A DNA stretch of 64,000 nucleotides from Aphrophora alni (Eukaryota; Arthropoda; Insecta; Hemiptera; Aphrophoridae). Below are positions 1 through 12,757 of this stretch, piece by piece. The notes under the pieces were generated by a model. It was given only the letters and a program-made list of their open reading frames with translations, was not told where the DNA came from and made no database searches. Each line of letters begins with the position of its first letter. Within the stretch, counting starts at the first letter, position 1. The position numbers and the translations under genes were made by a program. The stretch spans positions 64,150,786 through 64,214,785 of the forward strand of contig OY740768.1 of assembly GCA_963513935.1 (NCBI GenBank). The letters run 5' to 3'.

Positions 1-740
1 TGAACTCGCCATTAGATCTTATCTTTGTCATAAAATATCTATCGCTGCCATGTGTTGTGCTTTTAAAGTCTGAGCAGAATTAATTAACTTAAATTATATA
101 TTGGGTCGCTGACAGAATATTTATGAACACTGTGTGTAATCTATGGGAGGTTGAAAATGTTTTCTATTTTGTTGCTAGATGTCTGATATTGGGCCACTTT
201 AGAAAATGTTGGTTTTTAAAAGAGGAATTGAATAAAGAAGAGTTTTCAGAGCTTGCGAATGGAAGAGATTGGCATAGCAAAGGGACATTTTTTAATGATA
301 GTTGGAAATTAAGATGAAATTTAATAACAGAATTTAAGTATTCATAATTTTGTTTTGAGTTTCTCTTTTTGAATATTGGTCTTTTAGCAGACTCATATAT
401 TTTTCTTTATAAGTTTTTTTGTTGTTTAGTTACTGATGGTGTGTATGGTTGTGAAATGTGTGGGAGGATGTATACACACTTATGTGTGGCTATATACTGC
501 ATAATTTAGTAATGGAGTATTTAGTAATAGTAGTATTTAAGAATGTAAATATTATGTGTTAATGATTATTATTTTATATTATTCTGCATTTTATAATATC
601 TTTTGTTGCACAACCCAGCTGACGATCTATGATCAAGCTGTTGTAGTGATTTTTATAATTTGTACATAATAATAAAACACTGATTATTGTTATTATTATT
701 AAACAAGTATGATTTATATCTCTTTAACTAGAAAATTAAC
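1..740. other. Intronic sequence downstream of last visible myosin exon
   Basis: AT-rich sequence beyond the donor site of the myosin exon at 741-980. The next exon (SH1 helix and converter) was looked for on the minus strand and not recognised, so the intron probably continues past the left edge. Open frames here are short and show no family resemblance. Confidence 0.6.
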
Positions 741-980
741 CTGATACATGGTGAGTTCTTGAACAAACTCATTTGTAGACCGACTCATAAAATCAAAGAA
801 TACATCTTGCTGGACATCTCTATTTTTGTCAACAAAACCTTGTACATTATATGTCACATTGCCTGCGTAGTGCTGAATTCCAAACTCTGTTTCCCATTTC
901 CTTCTGTCATCACCTTTAACATACTGTGGATGGTTATCAAATTCTGAATGTAGGTTTACTAAATAGGCTGTATCTGATCC
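741..980 (-). CDS. Unconventional myosin heavy chain, motor-domain exon (7th visible)
   Basis: Eighty codons, phase 0 at both ends, residues 400-479 of the visible protein. The acceptor is TTTTAG ending at 981 and the donor GTTAAT starts at 740. The exon begins GSDTAYLVNLHSEF and contains FGIQHYAGNVTYNV followed by GFVDKNRDVQQDVFFDFM. This is the conserved lower 50 kDa segment (HYAG.V.Y...GF.DKN.D) found in all myosin motors and forms part of the actin-binding region. It directly follows the [13 protein letters not shown] exon at 4483-4608, as in other myosins. The frame is uninterrupted. The next exons, encoding the SH1/SH2 helices, converter, IQ motifs and tail, are outside the window. Confidence 0.95.
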
Positions 981-1689
981 CTAAAACAAAATGTTAAATT
1001 ATATTTTTATTATTACCTTCAAACCAACATATAGCTTTAAAATAGTATAGACATAAAACTCTGTATTCACTGTCATAAAATTAGGATGAATTCATATGTA
1101 CATTCACAACAAACTGAAATACACCCAAAATTAAAAACAAATATATACAGAGTGATAAAATCTATGGAAACAATTCCATATCTCTGGTTTTACTCAAGTT
1201 ACAAAAACATACGACCTATCATTGCATTTTTACTAAATACGGAGTGTTCCAATAATTTACAATTTCTTTTTTTTTCAATATTTCTAAATTATATTTTTTC
1301 GCCTATCTTTAAAAATAACAAAGTTATATCCACGTAAACATCAACTTTTATCATGAATAACATTGTGTTTAATGAATTTCAGTGTTCTAACTGACATATC
1401 GATTGAAAATTTGGAACCAATCTACATTAATAACTCAAGGTGCAAAAATAATTTTCCATATACAGAATAATTCAAAATTTTATGTTAAAACCCCTATGTT
1501 ATAAAATCTTATAGTTTTATAATAAATGTTCAAAATCCTTAACTAGTGCCTTTTGGTAGTCTTTCATAGAAGCCTCTCATCGCGATCTTATCACTACAGG
1601 AATAATGAGTGCTATTTCTTTTAATATCCAATTTTTCAAATTGTTTATATCACTAGGTTTAGATTGATTAATCTCTTGCTTTAAACACC

Positions 1690-3466
1690 CCTAAAAGAAA
1701 GAGAAGTGACCGATCTGGTGACCTAGCAGTTTATTTAATTGTCCTCCCTAACATCTTTCCATCTTTGTGGAAATATGTTGGCCAAGATTTGCCAAATTTG
1801 TAGTGTGTAGTGAGGTAAATCTCCATGATGTTGAAGCCTCTGGCATTGTAGGGATTTGGGACTCTTCAATTTCAGCTTGCTCTTCTTCTAAATCCAACAA
1901 TTCACCACTTACTTTGTTTTTTACTTCTGCTAAAATGTTTTGATCAGAAAGTTCTCCACACACTTCTAATTGTTTGTCTAAATTAACGTACTCCTCAAAA
2001 GTGATGTGTGTATTTGCTTCCCATCCAACACGTAGAGTGGGAACATCTTATAAAAGTTCACTTGGCTGCTGGTCCGATTTCTTAACAAATCCAGCTTTAT
2101 TTAAACAATTTGTTATTGTTGATTTTGTAACTTGGGACTATGCATTGTGACACATTCTTGCTGCTTGAAGGAGATCGATCTTTGAACTTTTGTTGGTGTC
2201 TTCAAATTAATCTGTCAAGAGCGTTTGTACAATAAGTCGCCGGTAAAAATGTTAAAAATTTTTAATATTGCCCTGATCCATTGGCTGTACAACTAAAGTC
2301 ATGTTAAGGGGGGTAAAATAGCCATCACGTTGTTCAACATTGGGATAAAGTTATGCACAGTACAATTGACAATAAATAAGATGATTGTTCTGTCCTGTTT
2401 ATGGAAGGTTTTGTTGAGTTTTAACAGCCAATCTTTAAACAGCTCTGCTTTCATCCAAGCTTTTATTATATTTGATTTGTACTCAAGTGGTTTGGACTTT
2501 GTTTTTAAAACAGATAGGATTAGTAAATTTGCTAATCATCAGTAAGGGCAATTCTTTCATGCCATCCATATTGGCTCCAACAAATAAAGTCACTCTTTCC
2601 TTTCAGCCCCCCCCCCCTGCAACGATCTCCTTTAAAAGTTAATTTTTTGTTCAGGGTACATTTAAAAAACAAAACCGTTTCGTCTACGTTAAAAATGTCT
2701 TTTGCCAGGGTTTCTTCAATCATTTGTAAAACATTGTCCTTTCAAACATTTGCATCTTCTTGATTCAAACTCACACTTTCACCACACACAGACTTAAAGG
2801 TGATGTTGTTTCTGTCCTTGAAACAATACAACCAACTGAAATTCACCTTGAAACCACGTTTCCCCAAACCTACAGCAAACTCTTCTGCCTTTCTTCACAC
2901 AAGGGGTCCAGATAATGTTATTGTCCCGAGCTTGCTTAAACCCCTTCAGCATATATTCATCCACTTCAGGGTTATCTGGTTCTCTGGCTATTTTGTGGTA
3001 CTTTCCTTTTCCACTCAAACCCATGTTTAATATTTTTTCCCTTATGTTTCAAAAAGTAGACACTGTGGTGGGTGCTATCCTGTACACTTTAGCAATGTTA
3101 CATTTCTTCTTAAGACCATTCTCCACCTCACGAATAACAGCAACTTTCTCACAAAATGTTAACATTTTGAACACGTGATTTACTCAGACATTGTGAGCAC
3201 TTGCACAAACAATCACTTTCAAAACACAAATAACTGTGATAAGCAGAGGCACAATACTGTAACAACAGATCGAGACTGAGCAGAACATCAATGGACAGAC
3301 TACCTAGAGAATTCTCGGAAGGCAAAATTCTCAGAAACCAATTGCATGTCTGATTATTTTAGACCATGTGTCCAAAAATAGCAGCGAGGCTTTTATCCCT
3401 GGGCTTTTATTCAGTATAGGACAGTATAAGGATTCTAAAAACGCTGGAATTATCCAAGTTCTACTG
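1690..3466 (-). pseudogene. Decayed Tigger/pogo-like DNA transposon
   Basis: A broken pogo-superfamily transposase lies on the minus strand inside a myosin intron. In order it shows: an N-terminal helix-turn-helix near 3165-3030 (EKVAVIREVENGLKKKCNVT, then TVSTFLKHKGKNI); a DNA-binding segment near 3024-2800; a catalytic-core piece near 2705-2590 (DIFNVDETVLFFKC, then LTFKGDRC, matching the Tigger D-E-T-G-L-F block with G changed to V); a block near 2290 (QPMDQGNIK, the Tigger PMDQG motif); and a C-terminal acidic region near 2030-1750 (ITFEEYVNLDKQLEVCGELS). Frameshifts and stops separate these blocks. The 5' end fits a Tigger-type inverted terminus (CAGTAGAACTTGGATAATTCC, read on minus from 3466) next to a TA dinucleotide at 3467-3468. 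The opposite terminus was not found, so the left boundary is approximate. Confidence 0.85.
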
Positions 3467-3562
3467 TAGTATTTATTTAGGTAATTAAGCAATCTACCTT
3501 GCCCTGAAATTTAGTTAAGAAAATCGTTGAAATTGTTTACTACCGACCTTATTTAGAAGGGG

Positions 3563-3588
3563 AAAAAAAAAAAAAAAAAAAAAAAAAA
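3563..3588 (+). repeat. Poly(A) run
   Basis: About 26 consecutive A residues, about 95 bp from the Tigger terminus. It could be a simple expansion or the tail of a retroposed sequence; the flanking sequence did not identify an element. Confidence 0.8.
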
Positions 3589-4482
3589 CCAGTTAATATT
3601 AGGTATCGCAAGACTTTTGGAAGTAGCAAAATACATTAGTTTAGTAGAAAATAAGAAATATAAAATTACAAAATCCAAGTTTGGTTAGTTTATTTCAAAT
3701 AGAAATTCAGCTCTGGCGAGGAATGCCTAAGTTAATAGTTACGGCTACATTTTTAAGTTATTGAATGTATTATTGCTCAATGTATATGTCAGTATTGTCA
3801 GTCATAGCATGTCCTAAGTATGAGTTTTGTTATTTATTATTTGTCATTGTCAAAAGTACTTGTTTTATTAGGTCTGGCTAGGTGATAGCATAAGATATAG
3901 TAGATTTTTACGTAGTTTCGAGTTTCATCCCCCACCTGGAAGTAGGGGTTGCAGGGGGTAACTTTAAAACTATCAATAGTAACCCTCATCTTGCTACCTC
4001 TGATTTTAAAGGTCTTTAAAAGACAAAACCAATGGTGTGCTTACAAATTTTTCCCGATGACCCTATAACAAATGGCAACCAAAAATGTTTGGTGAGATTT
4101 GAGTTGAACAAACTACTGTCAATGGTTATTGTTGGCAGATTAATCCTAATATTATTATATAACCTAATATAGTAATATATAACCTAATAATTTCAGTATT
4201 AAAAAAATAGAGTCATAACATGAACCATTTGATCCAATCTCTATACTAATTTCTATCCATTTTGTACATGTGTTTTGATGATAAATGTACACCATCAAAG
4301 AAGTGAGCCAATCCTTGTTCCTATATCTACATACAATAGTGAATATATCCACTTATGGATTGAGAATGTACTTTCTTCATTCATTTAACATTAAATGAAG
4401 AAACAGATTGCACTGTAAAAAGTATGAGTTACTTAACTATTTATTATTTTCCTTAAATTTATAACAATTTTAATGATATTAC

Positions 4483-4608
4483 CTTAGGCATATGACATTG
4501 TTCAGTAAGAAGCTTGAGTATGCAGCGTGGTGGTTTCTCTATTAGCTCTAGACAGGAAGTATTGTCTGTAAACTGGATATGTGAAAATTGAATCTCTTCT
4601 TGCCGATA
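4483..4608 (-). CDS. Unconventional myosin heavy chain, motor-domain exon (6th visible)
   Basis: Forty-two codons, phase 0 at both ends, residues 358-399 of the visible protein, too short for a typical ORF cutoff. Acceptor CTTTTAAAG precedes TAT CGG CAA; donor GTAATA follows CCT AAG. It reads [19 protein letters not shown] followed by [18 protein letters not shown]. It continues ...FALEQEI from the exon at 5885-6127, giving the family hallmark LEQEIYRQEEI. It is followed by MPK|GSDT in the exon at 741-980, matching the usual ...FPKGTD... junction. The continuity on both sides confirms the splice sites. Confidence 0.94.
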
Positions 4609-4728
4609 CTTTAAAAGAGAAACAAACGAATCTGAGTATTTGTCACTAATTTTTAACTTAATTTATACAATTCAAATACAAGTAATAAATTTGTTAACAA
4701 ATGTACAAAATTATGATCAAAGCAATAT

Positions 4729-4940
4729 TGAAATAATTATTTCAAGTGAAAAATATATGACCTAGACTCGGAATTGAATCCAGGATCCTTTGGCTTTAAA
4801 GCACCAATGCTCTACCAACCTATCCTTGATCGCTTCCCAGCATAGGACGTATAAGTATTTTACTTTTGTTTCTGCTGTTAAGGCCATGAGATCAATTCCC
4901 AATCTAGGTTGTATATTTTTCACTTGAAATAAATATTTAA
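4729..4940. repeat. Inverted pair of tRNA-derived SINE copies
   Basis: The minus strand of 4762-4838 is tRNA-like. It has an A-box-like segment GGTTGGTAGAGCATTGG (GCTCTACCA on plus at 4809-4817), an anticodon-arm-like hairpin, and a B-box GGATTCAATTCC (plus 4770-4781). The flank downstream of the B-box (plus 4731-4770) is mirrored at 4890-4938. There, CAATTCCCAATCTAGG and TATATTTTTCACTTGAAATA read on plus are the inverse of the left arm. The simplest reading is two head-to-head copies of one tRNA-derived SINE family, the right one degenerate. It lies within the 1.28 kb intron between myosin exons 5 and 6. A free-standing functional tRNA is unlikely because the acceptor stem does not pair. Confidence 0.65.
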
Positions 4941-5776
4941 TTAATAAACTAGCTTGGTAAAAAAATGTATAAGCGTAAAGACAATAATTAATATCATGTT
5001 TAAACTTTGGATCTTTTTATTAATATGCAGGCATTCTAACCATTAGAGTATCATGATCAAAGAAAACAAGTAAGGAGTCTTCTGAATGGCTATCATAATT
5101 TTTAAAGCATGAACTTTCTGCAGAATATTTCTACCCAATGGCAGCTCATGAGTTCACAATTAATAATTATAGTTTTTGAGACACACTGTGTCACACACTT
5201 GTGTGTTGCTTGCAATATTCATATAAATTAGGTGCTGCTATACCTTGATGATATGTATTAATTTTGAAACAAAATGTTATTATAGATATTACTGTAATTT
5301 AACTGTTTCACAACTTAATAATAAAGGATTACTTTATTAATCATACTTGTTATAATATGCTAATTGTTCTTTTTTTACTGAAACAATTATTTTCATTTAA
5401 TTTTAAATTAGTGAAATGAACGCAAAACAGAAAGTTTGTTTTAAGTGTTAAATATGTAGATTTTTTTTATCCCATGTGTCTAGTATCAAGAGCGGCACAT
5501 TCAGTCCACTCCTAGCCACTGGCGTGTCATTACCCTTAACTACTTTGCACGCTCTACACTGTTTTTTATTATCCACTCTTTTAAATTTACCATTTAATAA
5601 GCCATTTATTACTGCGTCAATAAAGATGTATTGTTTATATCATATAATTTTGTTTTGTTTTAAAATTAATATGCTCTTATGGATGAACCGCTACTGCGTC
5701 TACCTAATCCAAAATTATTTTCTGGTCACAATGTTTTAACTTCTATATGCTGTTTAATGTTCTGAGTATTAAGTTA

Positions 5777-6130
<354 letters not shown>

Positions 6131-6281
6131 TTAACATAGTAAGGAAATATTTTTATAATATTGTTTTATATCTTAAGTATTATTACACACATAATTATTT
6201 ATAACAGTTTTTAGATTAATAATTTATATAACATGTTTTGTGATTTTTCGCTTTCATTTTTAAAATGGCTATAAAATTTAT

Positions 6282-6283
<2 letters not shown>

Positions 6284-6338
<55 letters not shown>
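6284..6338. repeat. (AT)n microsatellite
   Basis: About 27 uninterrupted AT dinucleotides. The minus-strand frame rich in Tyr-Ile across it is an artefact of the dinucleotide. Confidence 0.98.
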
Positions 6339-6341
<3 letters not shown>

Positions 6342-7626
6342 CGTTTTTTTTAAATTTTTTAATGGGACAATGTAAGGGTAAGAAATCTGTATTGCCAGTC
6401 GACAACATTAGCAAATAGGAAACAAATAAGTGTCACTTATACCATTGTTATTATAATCAAAATTGTTTATATAAAAAATATATTTTCAAATACAGTAAAA
6501 TAAATCCAAAAGTCTAACAGTCATTTTTTTGAAAGAACGAGAACATGAAAAAGTGTATGAAAATTTGTGTTCAGTAATGTTAACAGTAAAAGAAAATGCC
6601 ATGTTTTATAGAAATTATATTTTTTTGGATTCCCTTTTTGAAACCTTTAACTATAATTAAGAGATTATGGAGTTAGTTAACTGGTGGCACCAAAATATGC
6701 TTAATAAAGCTGTTCATTAAAAAATGATGAAAGTTTAAAATCATATTAAAACTGTAATATTATTAGATAAAAATGTACAGTAACAAAATTTTATGTTTTT
6801 AGTAGTAAAAATGTACAATATTTGTTTCAGTACAGAAAATTTAAACACCAAATTATTAATTCTTACATTTTATGTGGATAGAAATTTTTGAAAACAAATG
6901 TAATAATAGAAAAAATAGGAAAGTTGACTGACTTTATAAATATCCACACGTTGTGCAACAATTGAAATAATAGAAAATTTATCAAAAAAGTTTTATTCAA
7001 GGAAGTTGGGCGCCATTTGTAATGCCTTGATTACAAAAACAAATAAAAATAAAAATTTATAACTCTAAATGTGAATACTAAATTCTCATGGGTCGTGAAT
7101 TCTTTTGAAAAAGTGTACTAACAGAATATTGGATAAAAGAATAGAAGTCCTTTTATTCTGAAATGTACGTAATATTTATTAAGATAAAATTATTATTGCA
7201 AGAGTACATATATAAAACAAAAATACTTGTAAACAATTGTTATAAGTTAAAACATCTTATAAATGTTTATTATCTAAAATATCATTTTTAAAAGAATTTT
7301 ATTTTATTAAGATTTATTAAATTTTTGTTGCAACCTAGTTCTTGAAATAAAATTAATTCATGTTTTGATAAATCAACATACTTTTAAATTTTGTAAGAGA
7401 ATATCATTTATAAATTCATATTAAAATGTTCAACTTAAATTTCAATCAAGAAAAATCTCTTATATGTTTAAAGATATTAACATCACACTTTAGATAAAAT
7501 ATCATGAACATCAGACAAAATTACAAACAAAAAATTGTAAGACTCATACAAAATTATAAGTAATTAAACAATCATTTTTCTAAACTTTAATGTAATAGCA
7601 GATATTTCTTGTTGAAACTCCATATT

Positions 7627-7754
7627 CAAGGATAAATAAAGCAAAAGCTTAAAGTTTCAAATATTGCCCGTAGATGCCGCAAGGCGAAACAATTGTAGCT
7701 CATTCATACTGTTAAAATATTTGAAACTTTAAGCTTTTGCTTTATTTATCTTTG
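7627..7754. repeat. Hairpin (foldback) element with 39-bp arms
   Basis: The left arm 7627-7665 and right arm 7716-7754 are inverse complements over 39 bp with one mismatch (G/A at the fourth base). The 50-bp centre contains GATGCCGCAAGGCGAAAC, in which GCC-GCAA-GGC forms a tetraloop hairpin followed by GAAAC. Its length and perfection suggest a small foldback transposon or snapback copy. No transposase is encoded. Confidence 0.85.
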
Positions 7755-7854
7755 AATCATTTTTCTTATTTTACATATATTATAGTTTATATGTGGTTAA
7801 CCAGACACGTGTATTTATTTAAAATTAACTTATCACTGAAAAAAATACTACTCT

Positions 7855-8330
7855 TCCTCGCTGGAGTCATATAACACAGTTCATTATTATTAAAGAAATC
7901 ATTTTTCTTAATACACAGTCTTTGTCCAAGACCGGACACGATTACACGAGCGTCCTTGAGAGTTCAATTTCGACTTAAACACACATTCTTTAGTTCAAAT
8001 ATCACTAGATTTGTATCATATACACTATTTACTGAAATAAGTCATTATTATTGAATAAAACACTTTTCTTATACTTTTTCTTTGTTGGAGGCTGGACTCG
8101 CCAGACTGGGCCACGTGGTCTCACTTCAAAAGTTCATTCTAGACTAAATGTTCATTTTCCAAATAGCAAACTTAACTGAATTTACATCACATAACATTAT
8201 TTACCACAATAGTTCATTATTTTTGAAGATAACACTTTACTTTATACTTTTTCTTTGTCCGAGATCGGACACGTCGGTCAAAGCGATGTCTTCCCCTTTC
8301 GACAGTTGTTTGTAAACTGGACGAAAGTCG
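7855..8330. repeat. Degenerate tandem repeat, about 161-172 bp, three copies
   Basis: Three successive blocks share a start (TCATTATT at 7881, 8042 and 8214), then an A-rich stretch, TTTTTCTTTGT and a GGAC(A/T)CG segment. The copies are strongly diverged, with spacing of about 161 and 172 bp. No open frame runs through all three copies. Confidence 0.55.
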
Positions 8331-9805
8331 TTTGGCGCTAAATTTCCTTCTTTGTGTCAAACACGTGTATTGCACTTTTTTAATTACAAAGTTTATAATC
8401 ATTCTAATTATTAAAATACATATAATAAATTTCTCTGATCATTTACCATTACTTACTTCATTTATTAATTCTTATATTGAATTTACTCGAGAATACAACA
8501 TACATTTCCTGCTTACGCCATTACTTTGCCTAAATGTACTCCCCATTATATCCCTACTTACGCCATTCCTTTGCCTAGACGACACCCCATTCTGTCCAAG
8601 GTCAAAGAACTAAAAATGTACACTATTACACAAAATCTGAAAACAAACATTGAATATACTGGAACCACTAATGTTATTTTGTTGGATAAAATTATTAGTA
8701 TGAGTAATGTTGTGAATATATAAGAATTGAATCGGAAACTAGTCATTTAAAAATAAACAATTTAAAATTAATTACTTTCTATTTTATACTTACTGTGTGT
8801 TAAAATAGACTTTATTGCAAAATAAGTATAAAAACAACATAAGCTATAAAGATTCACCTCTCTCATTTCTATAATGGTAATTATAATAAATAGAAAGTCG
8901 CACAACAGAACATGTAAAGCTGTGGATTTACAATATTGGTATAATAATTAAAATTACTATTATTATTAACCCTGTCTTTGGATGTAAACCAAAAGTTTAA
9001 AATTGGGTTTATAGATACACACAAGTAGATCTTAGAAGGAGATGAGTTGCAAAACTAAAGAAACATATGAACTGTTTGTAACTTGCAATAAAAACAAATG
9101 TCAAAATCTGAATTGAAGAATCGTCACATGAATATATATACATTGTGCCGGACAATGCGTATCAGCATGCGTAAAGGAGAGGCCAGTCGTCGAATACAGT
9201 TACTATAACAAGGCACTCATCTTCGTCCGACTTCGGGTGACATCGTATATGTTCGGGAGCAGCTGTTCCTTGGATATCACTATGATTTTGTTTACATTTC
9301 ACATTAGATGTGTATGACACATCTACATAATATACTGCTTCATACATTTACTTAATCAAATTCAATCTCAACTTATACTCCTCACAAACCAAGGCAGCTG
9401 ACGTTGATCTGTGGAGCCTACGCTTCTCACATGGGCATATAACATGATTCTAGCAGCAATCACTACCTGCTGGCGCATAAGAGGCCCTCAGATAAAATGA
9501 CTTTATTATTATGTCTTCTCAATTTCTCTTCTCTTTCCTACTTATTTAAATTTGTAAATGATAAAAGAAAAGTAATGGGGATTTTTTACAATATTAATAG
9601 ATATGATACACTAAAATATCCTGTAGCTTATCAACCTAGGTACAAAAGTTAAGATCAATGCTTCCTGAACTTCACACATTTAATAATACAAAATGTGTAT
9701 CCCAAGTGTATGTAGAAGAAGTAAAATTATGGAAATACACACACAAAGTCCGATTTTAAAGCCCCAGGCAAATTAATAAATAAATTAATAATTGTTTATA
9801 TATAC

Positions 9806-9970
9806 CTCTTGAAGTTTAAGTGGAATTTCAGTAATATTCCCTCGGACATTTATTTGCCTTAACAGTGCTACTTGAATCACATCTTCAAGCTGAAGACCCA
9901 AGAGAGAAGCTACAGTTGTTAAAACATTGTGGTCCTCTTCAGTCAGTTTGCATTTCTCTCCATCAATATC
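9806..9970 (-). CDS. Unconventional myosin heavy chain, exon with TEDS region (4th visible)
   Basis: Fifty-five codons, phase 0 at both ends, residues 222-276 of the visible protein. Acceptor TTATTTCAAG ends at 9971; donor GTATAT begins at 9805. It reads DIDGEKCKLTEEDHNVLTTV, then ASLLGLQLEDVIQVALLRQI, then NVRGNITEIPLKLQE. It follows ...LWLGNTTFE and precedes [10 protein letters not shown], the normal myosin order. This segment covers the upper 50 kDa helices and the surface loop carrying the TEDS position, 16 residues before the DALAK-like motif. Here that position is Asn (residue 266, codon 9836-9838), not Thr, Glu, Asp or Ser. The in-frame extension upstream of 9970 is intronic. Confidence 0.95.
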
Positions 9971-11320
9971 CTTGAAATAATCAAACATTTTACATTCAGT
10001 GATGGTCATAAATAATTGATGAATTATTGTACTTAAAATTACTACTAAATTGTAAATTATTTTCAAATGTTAATATAATGTAAATATAAAAGTATATTTA
10101 TTTAATATTATATTACGTAATATATTATATTAACTAGAATATATATTAATAATTAGGTGGTAATTTTTTTATTTTAAAAATAAATCAGAATGACTTATCT
10201 TTGAAAGAAGAAACTTACAAGGACTGTTGATGAAATTTATAGACAAATACACAGAGAAGTGTACATTTTTAATGATTGGTCAAAAAAATCATAGTAAACA
10301 ATCTGTATTGTGTAAATAGATGGAATTATGTTAAAGTATTTAAATTTCACTTCAGTTTGAAATAGTTTATCTTCTTTGATTTCTGATTTTAGTTTAAACA
10401 GTAATAAAATAAAATTTTAAAATAAAGATACATATTTTATTATTTGTAGAGAATGACTTAAAAAACATTTAATTTTAATGATTAAACTTTATTATTAAGT
10501 AACAACTTCAAAACATGGTAGTTTTTAATGTACAAACTTACATATATCAAATTGCATGTATTTTAATTTAAAGAAAAGTAAATTTAAAAAATTCTTTATG
10601 TAGATGCTCATTTTGGACTGTACATCACATTACTCAACAATTGAGTAAATGTATACATCTCGTATATATGTACTATTTAAAAAAGAAAGTTCTTCTTGTA
10701 ATTCAATAAATAATGTTTGGCATGTAGCTGACTCTGGTGTGATGGAATGCAAATTTATTTATGTTTTGTATACCCGCTTTATGCCTTGGAATCAATAAAT
10801 GGAGCTCATTAAAATGCAGAAAATGAACTATTTATAGGATTATATAAGAAATAGATCAAAGAGAACTCCAAATATTCATTTTATAATTTTCCAATTATAT
10901 ATTTTTTAAGAAAGATATTTATTTTACAAAAAGCTAAAATGCCAAAATTTACAAGTAAAATACTGACTCTTATTAAATTGTTGCTCGATTAAATAAAATT
11001 ATTACATACAATAAGTGAGCTAAATACTTCACGATTTTGCACAATTCTTCTGTCAAAAACCTTAACAACCAATTTAGAATTAAATTGCCTCAATCATTTA
11101 GTCTACAGAAGCACACACAGAGATACAGACAGACTTTTGTAAAATCTACTTGGTTGAAAACTGAGGTACACAAAATGAATACTTAAATAAAAATTGTGTG
11201 TTGATTTTTCTTATAACAATAGTTCATTCTGTATGTACATATAATGCTTAAAATGAAGAGAAAACGGTTTTGTTGAGTTTTACTAAAAAGTGCATAGATG
11301 CATAATAATTTAAGATTTAC
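9971..11320. other. Myosin intron (1.35 kb)
   Basis: Very AT-rich sequence with no recognised element or exon. Confidence 0.8.
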
Positions 11321-11539
11321 CTCAAATGTGGTGTTTCCTAACCAAAGAATAGCAGACAGGACACTGAATATGCCATCACACATATTAAGAGGAATTCTAA
11401 GAATGTTAAAAGCGAGTCGCAAAGCATCAAACTTGCGAGCATCGCTTACTCCATCAATTCGTATACAGCCTGACTGATTCAAATAGTTGTAGAACTCTGG
11501 TGGCTTTAACTTAAACTGTTCGGCAAGATCTTTGTTACT
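11321..11539 (-). CDS. Unconventional myosin heavy chain, upper 50 kDa exon (3rd visible)
   Basis: Seventy-three codons, phase 0 at both ends, residues 149-221 of the visible protein. Acceptor ATGTTTACAG ends at 11540; donor GTAAAT begins at 11320. It reads [20 protein letters not shown], then [20 protein letters not shown], then a segment ending [10 protein letters not shown]. The YNYLNQSG and [12 protein letters not shown] motifs are standard in unconventional myosin motors: the YLN.S loop after switch I, and the helix before the HLGN-like turn. It continues directly from ...FYKLVEAAK of the previous exon. No stop or frameshift is present. Confidence 0.95.
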
Positions 11540-12757
11540 CTGTAAACATAAACTGTATCATTAAATGTGTTTGATTCTTGTTTTGTTCTAAACTATTCCA
11601 CATAGAAAGTTAATGCAGAATTATGGACTCTTAAATTTGCTAATAACTAAAATTCAGTTTTAATAAGAAGCTCACATCATCCCTAACATTACTCCAGCTC
11701 CAAAATTAGTCCAAAAGCTATTGTGAAGTTCATATCTGACATTATTATTATACACCTAGACATGAAAATTATAATCCTTCTTTTGTATGATATATAAATA
11801 ATAAATAAGGTGATTTTAAAAGATTCTTCTTTTGAAGATATAATACATTATTGAAACAGCAGATAATTTATTACATCTGAACATAAATAAACAACATTAC
11901 GGAAGACAAGTATGATATAATTGTTACTATGCATATATGTTTAACACTTTTAGCCAAACAACATGTCTTTTCTACTCAATTTTAGAAAACAACTTGTAGG
12001 TAGATCTTTCAAAAGTATAAATTTGATTAGGAAAGATTCAGCCATAGATTAAAAAAACTGAGACCAGTAAGGTGTAGGGGGACTAGCATACGTGCCCCAA
12101 CAATGAACATAAATATTAATTCATTACAAAATTACATCAATTTAAAGAATTGGGGATGGTTCATTTAGTAATATAGAAATTTGTTTCAGCCATAAAGAGG
12201 ATTCCTAAAATTCTGTTCAAGAAAACTGTTTTCAAAGATGGAATGTAGGAACCAATCATATTAAAGAAACCTCGGCAGTATAAGAGCAAGTCTGATTTTT
12301 GCTAAATATTTTCATTAGGAACTTGTTAACAAATTTTATAAACTGATTAAGAAAGACTTTGGGTTCTCTTAATTAAAGTCATTTTCTAATGAATGATTAG
12401 ATATTTTAAATTTATACAGAATTAGTGAATGCTGGGTACAAAAATGACATCAATGAAATTAATCTATTTTATATCCTAGAAAGATACAACGTTCTAAAGA
12501 ATATTCTATGGTTTGTATGATTATATCTAATTCATTTCTTACATTTATGAAGACATGTCTTATCAATGGATAAGCTAAATGTTACAGAAAATATATGTTT
12601 CCATGTAAAAGTAACTACAAGTTGAATTAGTTTATTTTTTACAACTGTATGATTTTTTAGTTTCATTAAAATAAACATTACATTGTATATAAATAAAGAA
12701 GAGAAAGAATACACGATAAGATGAATTATAAAATATTTAAATAAAACAAATAATATA

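Noticed and set aside
4762..4838. Functional tRNA gene on minus strand
   Set aside because: A and B boxes are present but no acceptor-stem pairing or clean anticodon loop was seen, and a mirrored degenerate copy follows; better explained as a SINE.
6211..6414. Frame across (AT)n encoding Tyr-Ile repeats
   Set aside because: Artefact of the dinucleotide run; the same applies at 21043-21306.
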